Below, piece by piece: positions 11,793 to 20,830 of a DNA stretch of 64,000 nt. How positions within the stretch are numbered: the first letter of the stretch is position 1; each line of letters starts with the position of its first letter. The stretch lies in assembly GCF_017114825.1 (NCBI RefSeq), contig NZ_JADEVO010000001.1, positions 124,001-188,000 of the forward strand, written 5' to 3'. Source of the stretch: Pseudomonas gregormendelii. GTDB lineage: Bacteria > Pseudomonadota > Gammaproteobacteria > Pseudomonadales > Pseudomonadaceae. Under the pieces are notes generated by a model. That model saw nothing but the letters and a program-made list of their open reading frames with translations. It made no database searches and was not told the DNA's origin. The translations under genes and the position numbers were made by a program.

Positions 11793-12557
11793 ATGAGCGA
11801 AGCAATTAAACAGCCTGTGAGCCCTGAAGGCATTATCCAGATGCAGGGCGTGAACAAGTGGTACGGGCAGTTTCACGTACTCAAGGACATCAACCTGAAC
11901 GTCAAGCAGGGCGAGCGAATCGTCCTGTGCGGCCCGTCGGGTTCCGGCAAATCCACCACTATTCGCTGTCTTAATCGCCTGGAAGAACACCAGCAGGGGC
12001 GCATCGTGGTCGATGGCGTGGAGCTGACCAACGACCTCAAGCAGATCGAGTCGGTGCGTCGCGAAGTCGGCATGGTGTTCCAGCACTTCAACCTCTTCCC
12101 GCACCTGACCATCCTGCAGAACTGCACCTTGGCGCCGATGTGGGTGCGCAAGATGCCCAAGCGCAAGGCCGAGGAAATCGCCATGCACTACCTGGAACGC
12201 GTACGCATTCCGGAGCAGGCGCATAAATTCCCGGGGCAACTGTCCGGCGGTCAGCAGCAGCGCGTGGCGATTGCCCGTGCCCTGTGCATGAAGCCGAAAA
12301 TCATGTTGTTCGACGAACCGACTTCGGCACTCGACCCCGAGATGGTGAAAGAGGTGCTGGACACCATGATCGGCCTGGCCGAAGACGGCATGACCATGCT
12401 TTGCGTGACCCACGAAATGGGCTTCGCCCGTACCGTGGCCAACCGCGTGATCTTCATGGACAAAGGCGAGATCGTTGAACAGGCGGCGCCGAATGACTTC
12501 TTCGACAACCCGCAGAATGAGCGCACCAAGCTGTTCCTGAGCCAGATCCTGCATTGA
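11793..12557 (+). CDS. aapP: Amino-acid ABC transporter ATPase AapP
   Basis: Cytoplasmic ATP-binding subunit that drives import through AapQM. The 254-residue protein has Walker [10 protein letters not shown], signature LSGGQQQR, Walker [15 protein letters not shown] and switch histidine CVTHEMGF, all intact. It closes the aapJQMP operon, since a strong intrinsic terminator follows 16 bases after the stop. Family relatives include GlnQ and HisP; the choice of AapP rests on the gene order. Confidence 0.95.
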   Translation: MSEAIKQPVSPEGIIQMQGVNKWYGQFHVLKDINLNVKQGERIVLCGPSGSGKSTTIRCLNRLEEHQQGRIVVDGVELTNDLKQIESVRREVGMVFQHFNLFPHLTILQNCTLAPMWVRKMPKRKAEEIAMHYLERVRIPEQAHKFPGQLSGGQQQRVAIARALCMKPKIMLFDEPTSALDPEMVKEVLDTMIGLAEDGMTMLCVTHEMGFARTVANRVIFMDKGEIVEQAAPNDFFDNPQNERTKLFLSQILH

Positions 12558-12573
12558 TCGACGCTCGGCAGTG

Positions 12574-12609
12574 AAATAAACCCGGACTGAGTGCCGGGTT
12601 TATTTTTTT
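12574..12609 (+). terminator. Intrinsic terminator of aapJQMP
   Basis: AAATAAACCCGG pairs with CCGGGTTTATTT across an eight-base loop and ends in a run of Ts. The A-rich 5' side also gives a weaker T run on the other strand, so it may serve the convergent protease gene as well. Confidence 0.88.
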
Positions 12610-12630
12610 CCAATCGACAACCGCCTGCTA

Positions 12631-14133
12631 TCAGCTGGTCTTTTTATCCAAGGCCAACTGCACTGCCTTCAATGCATTGAGCCTGCCGTGACCGTAATAG
12701 TGGCTATGGCCATTCTGATCATATTCTCCCATCGCTCCATCCAGGAAATGAGTGATCTTGTCGCAACAGTCAGCAAGGATCGAGCGAACCTCGGTGCGTG
12801 TCAGCGCGGGGTTGGCCGATAAAACCAGAGCCGCCACCCCGGCGGCGCCGGGGCAGGCGCTCGACGTTCCGCCAAAGCTCTCGGTGTAGTTGCCCCACAA
12901 GTCACCTTGCCCAAGGGCTTTGTCGTTGTAGCCATTTCTTCCTCGCAGATCTGTTGTCCATATGCCGCGGGTGCGAGCGGGAAAACTGCTGGGCTGGAAA
13001 TTGTAATCCGGGTGCTGTTCCTGATCGCTGGGAAACGCGCACCAGATGGCTTTTCCGTAATCACTGTAGGCGCTGCGGCGGCTGTGGTCGTTGCAGGCGG
13101 CTACGGCCATGACCAGTGGATGGCTGGCATAACCATCATTGTCGACACTTTCACTGCCATTGCCGGCGGCGAAGAAAATCGGGCAGCCCTTGCCCTTTCG
13201 CCCTCTGAGCGCGGCGAAATTGATGGCCAGGCGAATACTGGCGGGTAACGGATGGACTTGATGATGGGCCGGATCCATAGGGTCGGCCCAGTTTCCGTCC
13301 GGAGGGCCCCAACTGCAACTGATGATGTCCGCGCCATTGAGCGCAGCCCAGACGAAAGCGTTCGCTTCGGTCTGACCTCCCAGTGACTCCGCGTCACCCA
13401 GGCTGATCGGCATCAGTCTTGCTCTGGGTGCGACTCCGCTTGCGCCATGCAGGCCATCGGCACAGGCGACACCTGCGGCGGCGGTACCATGGCTTTCATC
13501 GGCGTGCTGAGGGCGCGGGTCGGCTCCGGGTTGCCTTGGGTTTCTGTAGCTCCTCGGGGCGACGATTTTGTCGGCCGAGGTGAATTCGGGATGGTCGATA
13601 TCAAAAGCATCGTCTATGACGGCGATCACTACATTCGCGCCCAGACTCAGGGCGTGGGCAGCCTCGACGTTGGCACTGGCATCAATTTCATACTGATAGC
13701 TTACAGTGGTTTTTTTCAGGTGCCACTGATTGGGGTGGATAGTGCGTGAGTGACGTTTTGTCAGGAGTTCAGGATGGCAGTACTCCACATCCTCACGTTC
13801 GAGCAAGGTCAGTGCCTGATTGAATACCTGTGTTCCGCAGCCTTCTCCTGGCGTCACGAAATAAGCGTTTTGTGCGTAAACGACTTTTGTCTTGATCGTC
13901 AGTCCTGCTTCTTCGAGTACGGTTTCGCAGGCCAGCGAGTCGTGTGAGTCGATAAACTTGATGAAGATATTTTCGGTATAGATCACGGGTTCCCTGGTGT
14001 CCGCCGCCACCAGGACGCTGCCGGCGAAACGCACGTTGGGTAGTTGACGCAAGCAGCGCTTGCAGGCCTGCAGATTCCCGGAGTCGGCTGGCAACTTGAA
14101 AACGCTCAGTCCTGACGACTCGAAATGAATCAC
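12631..14133 (-). CDS. Subtilisin-like S8 family serine protease (main reading frame)
   Basis: Serine peptidase with an N-terminal region of about 165 residues and a complete S8 domain. The triad is visible as Asp174 (VIAVIDDAF), His215 (ESHGTAAAG) and Ser424 (FGGTSSACP), with oxyanion Asn325 (FAAGNGS), counted from a GTG at 14133. That GTG is unlikely to be the natural start: the true N terminus seems to begin at an ATG at 14273 with AAGGA upstream, in another frame separated by a run of eight Gs on the + strand (14151-14158). One added base, or loss of two, would join both parts into a 547- or 546-residue protein. So the gene is broken, phase-variable or misread here. No signal peptide is seen. 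Confidence 0.8.
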   Translation of the reverse strand: MIHFESSGLSVFKLPADSGNLQACKRCLRQLPNVRFAGSVLVAADTREPVIYTENIFIKFIDSHDSLACETVLEEAGLTIKTKVVYAQNAYFVTPGEGCGTQVFNQALTLLEREDVEYCHPELLTKRHSRTIHPNQWHLKKTTVSYQYEIDASANVEAAHALSLGANVVIAVIDDAFDIDHPEFTSADKIVAPRSYRNPRQPGADPRPQHADESHGTAAAGVACADGLHGASGVAPRARLMPISLGDAESLGGQTEANAFVWAALNGADIISCSWGPPDGNWADPMDPAHHQVHPLPASIRLAINFAALRGRKGKGCPIFFAAGNGSESVDNDGYASHPLVMAVAACNDHSRRSAYSDYGKAIWCAFPSDQEQHPDYNFQPSSFPARTRGIWTTDLRGRNGYNDKALGQGDLWGNYTESFGGTSSACPGAAGVAALVLSANPALTRTEVRSILADCCDKITHFLDGAMGEYDQNGHSHYYGHGRLNALKAVQLALDKKTS

Positions 14134-14273
14134 CCGTTGTGCATGGTCCAGGGGGGGGCGGTGGTGTCGAGAAGGGCTGGCAAGCCGGGAAGGGTTCGGA
14201 CGACGACCAGATCAGGGGCAGTGTCCAGAAAGAATGAAGGTTCTGATTTGTTGCCGTATTTGAATTCCTGCAT
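14134..14273 (-). pseudogene. Out-of-frame N-terminal part of the S8 protease, ending at a C8 tract
   Basis: The ATG at 14273 has AAGGA seven bases upstream and opens MQEFKYGNKSEPSFFLDTAP, then DLVVVRTLPGLPALLDTTAPP, before the frame runs into stop codon TGA soon after the homopolymer (14151-14158). In the third frame the sequence continues as LDHAQRVIHFESSGLSVFKLP, joining smoothly to the protease. The eight-base homopolymer is a typical site for slippage, whether in the genome, during transcription or in sequencing. Confidence 0.65.
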
Positions 14274-14538
14274 AGCGTGTTCCTTGTCTGTGTGAAGTTA
14301 GGAGGCGCTGAAGCACGCCCCAAGGCAGTGCCTTGGGTGCAGGAAGTCTATTGGCCGGGTGCAGCGATCATCTATCGGAAAGGCCTGAGGCTGTTGCGGG
14401 AAAGTTCCTCAATATCTGTCGGATGTGAGCTGGCTGTTCTACCTGGATGGAGCAGCGGTTGCCTTTAGGAGCAAACCTGACTAACATGTCAGGAAATACA
14501 TCCTATGATTGGATGACTGCAAGGGTGTCTTGGCTCAG

Positions 14539-15189
14539 ATGTCTCCATTGGTAAAAAGATCTCTGGTCGACCAGGCGTTGGATCAGCTTCGTTTACGCAT
14601 TACCGAAGGCACGTGGACTGTGGGCCAACGCCTGCCCACCGAACCCGAGTTGTCCGCAGAGCTCGGTATCAGCCGTAATACCGTGCGTGAAGCCATGCGC
14701 GTGTTGGCCTTTTCCGGATTGATTGAGATTCGCCAGGGTGACGGTAGTTACTTGCGCGCGGTGATCGATCCACTCGACACCCTCAAAGCGCTGTCCCGCT
14801 GCTCTCATGAGCAGGCCCGCGAAACCCGGCACATTCTTGAAGTCGAGGCCATTGGCCTGGCCGCCTTGCGCCGCACTGACGAAGACCTGGTGGCCTTGCG
14901 TGAAGCACTGGGGGTCAGCGGCAGCCACTACCATGGCGATCTCGACAGCTACATCGCCTGCGACCTGGTGTTTCACCGGCGCCTGGTCGATGCCGCACAC
15001 AACCCCACGCTCAGTGAGCTGTATCGCTACTTCTCCAGCATCGTCGGTGCGCAACTGCGCCAGACCCTGAACATCACCCCACGGCGCCAGGAAGTGTTCG
15101 ACCTGCATATCGAACTGCTGGACGCCGTCGAGCAACGTGACCCGGAACGGGCCAAAGCCCTGTCCAGGCAGTTGATCAATGAACCTTGA
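14539..15189 (+). CDS. GntR-family (FadR subgroup) transcriptional regulator
   Basis: A 216-residue repressor-type protein with an N-terminal winged helix-turn-helix (LRLRITEGTWTVGQRLPTEP then LGISRNTVREAMRVLAFSGL) and a C-terminal FCD ligand domain (about 75-210). The FCD domain includes Asp and His residues that often bind a metal (DLVFHRRLVDAAHNP). The ATG at 14539 is chosen over a TTG at 14509; neither has a strong ribosome site. It slightly overlaps or abuts the MFS transporter gene downstream, which it probably controls. The ligand cannot be named from sequence. Confidence 0.85.
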   Translation: MSPLVKRSLVDQALDQLRLRITEGTWTVGQRLPTEPELSAELGISRNTVREAMRVLAFSGLIEIRQGDGSYLRAVIDPLDTLKALSRCSHEQARETRHILEVEAIGLAALRRTDEDLVALREALGVSGSHYHGDLDSYIACDLVFHRRLVDAAHNPTLSELYRYFSSIVGAQLRQTLNITPRRQEVFDLHIELLDAVEQRDPERAKALSRQLINEP

Positions 15190-15202
15190 ACACGAGAAAA
15201 CC

Positions 15203-16486
15203 ATGTCCAGCCGTAACAGCAACATCCCTGAAGCCAAACGCACGGCAGAGCTCGAAGAGCTGCTGATCGATGCCGAGGCCGATGACGACGAGGTGCAGAA
15301 CAGCCATCCGATCCTGCGCCGGCCCTGGCTGCTGTTGCTGGGCCTGATCCTGGTGGCATTGAACTTGCGCCCGGCGCTGTCGAGCATGGCGCCGATGCTC
15401 AGTGACGTGTCGAAAAGCCTCGGATTATCGGCGGCCCAGGCCGGTCTGCTGACCACCTTGCCGGTGCTGTGCCTCGGCCTGTTCGCACCGCTGGCACCGA
15501 TCCTGGCGCGCCGTTTCGGCGCCGAACGGGTGGTGCTGGGCATTCTGCTGACGCTGGCCGGAGGAATCATCCTGCGCAGTTCGTTTGGCGAAATCGGCCT
15601 GTTTGCCGGCAGCGTGCTGGCGGGTGCCAGCATTGGTGTGATCGGCGTATTGCTGCCGGGTATCGTCAAGCGCGACTTTGCCAAACACGCGGGTACCATG
15701 ACCGGGGTCTACACCATGGCCCTGTGCCTGGGGGCAGCGATGGCCGCAGGCGCCACCGTGCCGCTGAGCGAACATTTCGACCAGAGCTGGGCAACGGGCC
15801 TGGGCTTCTGGGTTATTCCGGCGTTGGTCGCGGCGCTGTTCTGGCTGCCGCAAGTCGGGCACAAACACGGTGCGCACAATGTCGCCTACCGGGTTCGCGG
15901 TTTGCTGCGTGACCCGCTGGCCTGGCAAGTGACCCTGTACATGGGCCTGCAATCGTCCCTGGCGTATATCGTGTTTGGCTGGTTGCCTTCGATCCTGATC
16001 GGTCGCGGCCTGACGCCGACCCAGGCGGGGCTGGTGCTGTCCGGCTCGGTGATTGTGCAGTTGGCCAGTTCCTTGGCGGCTCCCTGGCTGGCGACTCGCG
16101 GCAAGGACCAGCGCCTGGCCATCGTGGTCGTTATGGCTTTGACCCTCAGTGGCCTGTTCGGGTGCCTGTATGCGCCGATCGATGGCTTGTGGGGCTGGGC
16201 GATTCTGCTCGGGCTGGGACAGGGCGGGGCGTTCAGCCTGGCGCTGACCCTGATCGTGCTGCGCTCGCGAGATGCCCACGTAGCGGCGAACCTGTCGAGC
16301 ATGGCCCAAGGCTTCGGCTACACCCTGGCATCCATGGGGCCATTGGCGGTCGGCATCGTGCATGACTGGACCGGCGGCTGGGCGGCGGTCGGCTGGATTT
16401 TCGGGGTCATCGGCCTGGGCGCGATCCTTGCCGGCCTGGGAGCCGGGCGATCGTTGTACGTTCAAGTAGTCAGCGAAAAACTCTGA
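15203..16486 (+). CDS. MFS transporter, CynX/NimT type
   Basis: Inner-membrane transporter of the major facilitator superfamily. The protein has a charged N-terminal tail of about 40 residues, then about 12 membrane segments. It contains ALNLRPALSSMAPML, typical of the CynX/NimT group (cyanate, 2-nitroimidazole exporters). The ATG at 15203 (427 residues) has GAGA seven bases upstream; an alternative ATG at 15179 overlaps the end of the GntR gene and has no ribosome site. Coupling to the regulator suggests a shared transcript. The substrate is unknown. Confidence 0.85.
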   Translation: MSSRNSNIPEAKRTAELEELLIDAEADDDEVQNSHPILRRPWLLLLGLILVALNLRPALSSMAPMLSDVSKSLGLSAAQAGLLTTLPVLCLGLFAPLAPILARRFGAERVVLGILLTLAGGIILRSSFGEIGLFAGSVLAGASIGVIGVLLPGIVKRDFAKHAGTMTGVYTMALCLGAAMAAGATVPLSEHFDQSWATGLGFWVIPALVAALFWLPQVGHKHGAHNVAYRVRGLLRDPLAWQVTLYMGLQSSLAYIVFGWLPSILIGRGLTPTQAGLVLSGSVIVQLASSLAAPWLATRGKDQRLAIVVVMALTLSGLFGCLYAPIDGLWGWAILLGLGQGGAFSLALTLIVLRSRDAHVAANLSSMAQGFGYTLASMGPLAVGIVHDWTGGWAAVGWIFGVIGLGAILAGLGAGRSLYVQVVSEKL

Positions 16487-16494
16487 CACCTCGG

Positions 16495-16531
16495 ACACTA
16501 TCGGTATTCGGCCCACGAATGCCGATAGTGT
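16495..16531 (+). terminator. Long hairpin after the MFS gene
   Basis: ACACTATCGGTATTCG and CGAATGCCGATAGTGT form a 16-base stem with one imperfect pair and a five-base loop. There is no T run, so it may be a factor-dependent terminator or an RNA-stabilising structure. Confidence 0.55.
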
Positions 16532-16598
16532 TCCGCGAATTGGCAGGCTATCGTGCGGGCAATCTTCAAAACTGTTTTGCAACCCAGGGAGCCTGCAC

Positions 16599-17069
16599 AT
16601 GAGTGATGCCCACCAAGCATTGATTACCCGGTTTTACCAGGCTTTCCAGCGGCTGGATGCCGAGGCCATGAGCGCCTGCTACACCGATGACGTGGTGTTC
16701 AGTGACCCGGCCTTCGGTGAACTGCATGGGCGTGATGCGGGTGATATGTGGCGCATGCTCACCACTCGCGCCAAGGACTTTTCCCTGACGTTCGACGACG
16801 TCCGCGCCGACGAGCGCACCGGGAGTGCACATTGGGTGGCGACGTACCTGTTCAGCCAGACCGGCAATACCGTGGTCAACGACATCCAGGCGCGGTTCGT
16901 GTTTCGCGACGGAAAAATCTGCGAGCACCACGACCTTTTTGACCTGTGGTCCTGGTCGCGCCAGGCGCTGGGTTTAAAAGGTCTGCTATTGGGCTGGTCG
17001 CCCTTGGTAAAAAACGCCGTTCGGGCCCAGGCATTGAAGGGGTTGAAGGCATTCCAGGCCGGGCGCTGA
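16599..17069 (+). CDS. SnoaL/NTF2-like fold protein
   Basis: A 156-residue protein of the nuclear transport factor 2 / ketosteroid isomerase fold, with the family opening [20 protein letters not shown] and the paired segments [20 protein letters not shown] and [20 protein letters not shown]. Such proteins bind small hydrophobic molecules or act as isomerases or cyclases, but the reaction cannot be deduced. GGGAG lies before the ATG at 16599. It stands alone between a hairpin and the GIY-YIG gene. Confidence 0.8.
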   Translation: MSDAHQALITRFYQAFQRLDAEAMSACYTDDVVFSDPAFGELHGRDAGDMWRMLTTRAKDFSLTFDDVRADERTGSAHWVATYLFSQTGNTVVNDIQARFVFRDGKICEHHDLFDLWSWSRQALGLKGLLLGWSPLVKNAVRAQALKGLKAFQAGR

Positions 17070-17109
17070 TAAGATCGCCACTTGTTTCTTTCCCAATCCA
17101 GATCGTCAA

Positions 17110-17418
17110 TTGAACAGTCTCAGCCAAACGTCTGTTAGCGCCGTCGAAACGCCGCTGATCAGCAAGCCCTGGTTCGTCTACCTCGTACGTGCCGCCAATG
17201 GTTCGCTGTACTGCGGGATCAGCGACGACCCCGTGCGCCGCTTCGCCACTCATCAGCGGGGTAAAGGTGCGCGCTTCTTCCTCTCAAGCCCGGCCGTGGC
17301 CCTGGTGTACACCGAGGCCTGTCGCGACAGGAGTGAAGCGCTACGTCAGGAGCGGCTGATCAAGAAACTCAGGAAAAGCGCCAAGGAGTGCCTGGTCGCG
17401 AACTATCAATCTGACTGA
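17110..17418 (+). CDS. GIY-YIG nuclease domain protein (YhbQ/UPF0213 type)
   Basis: A 102-residue protein consisting of a single GIY-YIG domain, with [20 protein letters not shown] as the divergent GIY...YIG pair, followed by an Arg ([15 protein letters not shown]) and the Glu in [13 protein letters not shown]. These match catalytic positions of the family. Small stand-alone members such as E. coli YhbQ are linked to DNA repair. The start used is a TTG at 17110; no ATG precedes the domain. The gene begins about 40 bases after the NTF2-like gene. Confidence 0.82.
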   Translation: MNSLSQTSVSAVETPLISKPWFVYLVRAANGSLYCGISDDPVRRFATHQRGKGARFFLSSPAVALVYTEACRDRSEALRQERLIKKLRKSAKECLVANYQSD

Positions 17419-17502
17419 TCAGTTCCCATCAGGCAGACCCGTAGGCCGCCTGCCGATTGCGCGCTAAGCTGCTGACTCCTAATTCGCGCGGCGGAGCCGA
17501 GC

Positions 17503-18441
17503 ATGTCCGAGTTGATCCTGCATCATTACCCGACGTCCCCTTTCGCCGAAAAGGCCCGCCTGTTGTTGGGTTTCAAGGGGCTGTCCTGGCGCTCGGTGAA
17601 GATTTCACCGGTGATGCCCAAGCCTGACCTCACCGCCTTGACGGGTGGCTATCGCAAGACGCCGGTGTTGCAGGTCGGTGCAGACATCTACTGCGACACT
17701 GCGTTGATTGCCCGGCGCCTGGAGCAGGAAAAAGCCTTGCCGGCACTCTTCCCGGAAGGTCAGGAGATGATCGCTGCGTCCTTCGCCGCCTGGGCGGACT
17801 CAGTGGTGTTCCAGCATGCCGTTAGCCTGGTGTTCCAGCCGGAATCTGTCGCCGTGCGTTTTGCCAGCCTGCCGCCGGAAGCAATCAAGGCCTTCCTGGC
17901 GGATCGCGCCGGGCTGTTCAGTGGTGGCAGCGCCACCCGCGTGTCTGCCGAGCAAGCCAGGCACCAGTGGCCGACGATCATGGCGCGACTCGAACAGCAA
18001 CTGGAGCGCGAGCAGGGTGATTTCCTCTTCGGCGAGCCGTCGATTGCCGATTTCGCCCTGGCGCATCCACTGTGGTTCCTCAAGGCGACGCCGGTCACTT
18101 CGCCGCTGGTCGATGGGTATCCGGCAGTGTCAGCCTGGTTGGGCCGCGTCTTGGGCTTTGGCCATGGGGCTGCGAGCGAGATGACTGCAGAGCAAGCGCT
18201 TGAGGTGGCACGCAGCGCTACACCGGCGCAGTTGCCGCAGGAACGCTTTGCAGAACCTAACGGTTTCGAGGCGGGTCAGCAGGTAGTGATTGCGGCCACG
18301 GATTATGGGGTTGATCCGGTGGCGGGTGAGTTGGTGTTTGCCGGAAGTGAAGAGCTGATTCTGCGTCGCGAGGATGAGCGGTGCGGGGTGGTGCATGTGC
18401 ATTTCCCGCGATTCGGGTTTCGTCTCGAAAAGCAGCGGTAG
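17503..18441 (+). CDS. Glutathione S-transferase family protein
   Basis: A 312-residue protein with an N-terminal thioredoxin-like GST domain (HHYPTSPFAEKARLLLGFKG, with Ser/Phe in place of a CxxC pair; RKTPVLQVGADIYCDTALIA binding glutathione) and an alpha-helical C-terminal domain (LFGEPSIADFALAHPLWFL). About 70 further residues at the C terminus (ANGF to the end) form a small beta-rich extension not present in standard GSTs. The substrate is unknown. Confidence 0.85.
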   Translation: MSELILHHYPTSPFAEKARLLLGFKGLSWRSVKISPVMPKPDLTALTGGYRKTPVLQVGADIYCDTALIARRLEQEKALPALFPEGQEMIAASFAAWADSVVFQHAVSLVFQPESVAVRFASLPPEAIKAFLADRAGLFSGGSATRVSAEQARHQWPTIMARLEQQLEREQGDFLFGEPSIADFALAHPLWFLKATPVTSPLVDGYPAVSAWLGRVLGFGHGAASEMTAEQALEVARSATPAQLPQERFAEPNGFEAGQQVVIAATDYGVDPVAGELVFAGSEELILRREDERCGVVHVHFPRFGFRLEKQR

Positions 18442-18519
18442 ATCAACAGATCCCAGCCTCCGGCAGTTCCTGAATTAGAGCGGTGCTCATCTGCAGGCGC
18501 TGCCGAAGGCTGCGATCTT
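18441..18519. repeat. Degenerate class A REP pair, arms in reversed order
   Basis: A right-arm-like piece (cagcctccggcagttcctga, ending near 18474) precedes a left-arm-like piece (ctgcaggcgctgccgaaggc from 18491), the opposite order to the intact units. It lies between convergent genes. Confidence 0.6.
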
Positions 18520-18521
18520 GT

Positions 18522-18872
18522 TTATTTCAAGGCTGCGAGTATGGCGTCCGGGTCATACCCGCGAATCAACGTCCCGTTTACATCGATGATCGGAATACCG
18601 CCGCCACCCAGCGCCTCGTAAGCCTTGCGCGCCTGGGCATCCTTCTCGATATCGAACTCCTTGTAGGGAATGCCTTTCTGGTCGAGAAACCGTCGGGTCA
18701 ACTTGCAGTAACCACACCATTCAGTGGCGTAGAGCACCACATCGGCCTTGGCCTGGGTCTGCTCCGATACCACCTGGGACGGATTGAACACCCGCTCGAT
18801 CTTGCCCCAGTTCTGATAGACCACGATCACCAGCAGGATCAGCAGGAATTTTTTCAGCACGCCCCGCAGCAT
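18522..18872 (-). CDS. Membrane-anchored glutaredoxin-like protein
   Basis: A 116-residue thiol-disulfide protein. Residues 6-20 form one hydrophobic segment (VLKKFLLILLVIVVYQ), then a glutaredoxin domain with the redox pair Cys53 and Cys56 (EWCGYC), GIPIID with the cis-Pro and the GYDPD tail. The anchor would tether the domain to the inner membrane; which side it faces is not certain. The ATG overlaps the stop of yejK by one base, so the two are probably co-translated. Partner and substrate are unknown. Confidence 0.85.
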   Translation of the reverse strand: MLRGVLKKFLLILLVIVVYQNWGKIERVFNPSQVVSEQTQAKADVVLYATEWCGYCKLTRRFLDQKGIPYKEFDIEKDAQARKAYEALGGGGIPIIDVNGTLIRGYDPDAILAALK

Positions 18873-19876
18873 CAGTTGCGACGCTTGAGCTGATCGGTGA
18901 GCTGGGTTGGCAGGCCCTTGATGATCAGGGTGCCGGCTTCTTCGTCGTACTCGATCTTCGAGCCCAGCAGGTGCGCCTCAAAGCTGATGGAGAGGCCCTC
19001 GGCACGGCCCGTGAAACGACGGAATTGATTCAGGGTACGTTTGTCCGCAGGGATCTCCGGAGACAGGCCGTAGTCCTTGTTGCGGATGTGATCGTAGAAC
19101 GCCTTAGGACGTTCTTCATCAATCAACCCGGACAGTTCCTCCAGGCCCATGGGCTCACCCATCTTGGCCTGGCTGCTGGCGTAGTCCACCAGCGTCTTGG
19201 TTTTCTCCCGGGCGGACTCTTCCGGCAGGTCTTCGCTTTCAACGAAATCACTGAAGGCCTTGAGCAGCGTGCGGGTTTCACCGGGGCCGTCGACGCCTTC
19301 CTGGCAGCCGATGAAGTCGCGGAAGTACTCCGAGACCTTTTTCCCGTTCTTGCCTTTGATGAACGAAATGTACTGCTTGGACTGCTTGTTGTTCTGCCAC
19401 TCCGACACGTTGATCCGCGCCGCGAGGTGCAGCTGACCCAGGTCCAGGTGGCGGGACGGGGTCACATCGAGCTGCTCGGTCACGGCGACGCCTTCGCTGT
19501 GATGCAGCAGGGCGATGGCCAGGTAGTCAGTCATGCCTTGCTGATAGTGTGCAAACAGCACGTGCCCACCGACCGAGAGGTTGGATTCCTCCATCAGCTT
19601 CTGCAGATGCTCCACCGCCACCCGGCTGAATGCCGTGAAGTCCTTGCCCCCTTCGAGATACTCCTTCAGCCAGCCGCTGAACGGGTGCGCCCCGGACTCG
19701 GCATGGAACAAACCCCATGCCTTGCCTTGTTTGGCGTTGTAGCTCTCGTTGAGGTCGGCAAGCATGTTCTCGATGGCGCTCGACTCAGGTAACTCTTCGT
19801 CGCGGGCATGCAGAACTGCAGGCGTGCCGTCGGGTTTTTTGTCGATCAGGTGGACGATGCAATGGCGGATCGGCAT
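18872..19876 (-). CDS. yejK: Nucleoid-associated protein YejK (NdpA)
   Basis: A 334-residue member of the YejK/NdpA family, abundant nucleoid-associated proteins of gamma-proteobacteria whose exact role is not settled. Family features include [14 protein letters not shown] at the N terminus, [20 protein letters not shown] and the central [17 protein letters not shown]. Length matches the family (about 335). It is followed without gap by the glutaredoxin gene. An HU gene lies upstream on the other strand, so two nucleoid-protein genes are divergent neighbours. Confidence 0.92.
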   Translation of the reverse strand: MPIRHCIVHLIDKKPDGTPAVLHARDEELPESSAIENMLADLNESYNAKQGKAWGLFHAESGAHPFSGWLKEYLEGGKDFTAFSRVAVEHLQKLMEESNLSVGGHVLFAHYQQGMTDYLAIALLHHSEGVAVTEQLDVTPSRHLDLGQLHLAARINVSEWQNNKQSKQYISFIKGKNGKKVSEYFRDFIGCQEGVDGPGETRTLLKAFSDFVESEDLPEESAREKTKTLVDYASSQAKMGEPMGLEELSGLIDEERPKAFYDHIRNKDYGLSPEIPADKRTLNQFRRFTGRAEGLSISFEAHLLGSKIEYDEEAGTLIIKGLPTQLTDQLKRRN

Positions 19877-20360
19877 GGGCTTCTCGGCTGATTGTAGAGA
19901 GGAGGGCGCGCTCCCCGAAAAAGCGCCCAGTGTACCGCAACTAGGTATGCATGCCCTTTGTAGGAGCTGCCGAAGGCTGCGATCTTTTGACTTTGCTTTT
20001 TAAACAAAAAAGATCAAAAGATCGCAGCCTTCGGCAGCTCCTACGGGGGTTGAGGGGCAATTTGCGGGTGCGCAGCGGCCCTTATGCTGTTTTTTAACGT
20101 TTTAGACCAATAAAGCTGACCAAATGGGTAGCTAGAGGCGGATATTTCCCCGTCTCTGTGCTAGTTTTGCCCGGTCTTGCGCGAAGTCACTGCGTTAAGC
20201 GTGCATTCAGCATTTGTCAGGTCGAACCAAACCCTGATTTCGGTATCTATAACCCCGATCCCGTGGTTATTGGCCGAGGGTGCCAGATCCAGAAGATCGG
20301 GCTCGATGGCTGACACTGCACTCTGCAATCCATATGAATTTGATAGGGAAGGAACACTAC
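19877..20360. other. Intergenic region between yejK and hupN
   Basis: No gene is visible. It holds a REP doublet at 19960-20044 and about 315 bases upstream of the HU gene. That stretch should contain both divergent promoters; no element is strong enough to name. Confidence 0.5.
19960..20044. repeat. REP doublet (class A) upstream of yejK
   Basis: Near-perfect arms: gtaggagctgccgaaggctg from 19960 and its complement ending at 20044, with a short T/A-rich spacer. This is the least diverged class A unit together with that at 49898. Confidence 0.88.
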
Positions 20361-20642
20361 ATGGCTCTTACTAAAGACCAACTGATCGCCGACATCGCTG
20401 AAGCTATCGACGCGCCAAAAACCACCGCGCGTAATGCTCTGGACCAACTGGGCCAAATCGTTGCCGATCAGCTGGAAAATGGCGGCGAAATCACTCTGCC
20501 AGGTATCGGCAAATTGAAAGTGACCGAACGTCCTGCCCGTACTGGCCGCAACCCTTCGACTGGCGCTGCCATCGAAATCGCTGCCAAGAAAGTTATCAAG
20601 CTGGTTGTGGCCAAAGGCCTGACCGACGCTGTTAACAAGTAA
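20361..20642 (+). CDS. hupN: HU family DNA-binding protein
   Basis: A 93-residue histone-like protein of the HU/IHF family that bends DNA and organises the nucleoid. It has the usual plan: two N-terminal helices (LTKDQLIADIAEAIDA), the GEITLPGIGKLKVTERPARTGRNP arm region with the RNP turn that intercalates in DNA, and a C-terminal helix. GGAA lies before the ATG at 20361. The position beside yejK, rlmF and valS corresponds to the recalled place of hupN in P. putida, which is why that symbol is used rather than hupA or hupB. A strong terminator follows. Confidence 0.85.
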   Translation: MALTKDQLIADIAEAIDAPKTTARNALDQLGQIVADQLENGGEITLPGIGKLKVTERPARTGRNPSTGAAIEIAAKKVIKLVVAKGLTDAVNK

Positions 20643-20649
20643 GACGTGT

Positions 20650-20691
20650 AAAAAAAACCGTGCTCCGGAGCGATCCGGGCACGGTTTTTTT
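20650..20691 (+). terminator. Bidirectional intrinsic terminator after hupN
   Basis: AACCGTGCTCCGG pairs with CCGGGCACGGTT around AGCGAT, with seven As before and seven Ts after. It can stop transcription from both sides. Confidence 0.93.
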
Positions 20692-20739
20692 GTGCCTGTG
20701 ATTTGCCGGAGGGCTCGGACCATCGCGGGAGTATCACCG

Positions 20740-20825
20740 CTGCAGGAGCTGTCGAGTGAAACGAGGCTGCGATCTCTTGATCTTTCACAACAACATCAAG
20801 AGATCGCAGCGTGCCGCAGCGCCTA
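20740..20825. repeat. Diverged class A REP doublet between hupN and rlmF
   Basis: Arms ctgcaggagctgtcgagtga and the complement-like cgcagcgtgccgcagcgcct flank gatctcttgatctt and its inverted copy. The loop ends are still complementary while the outer arms have drifted. Confidence 0.7.
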
Positions 20826-20830
20826 CGGTC

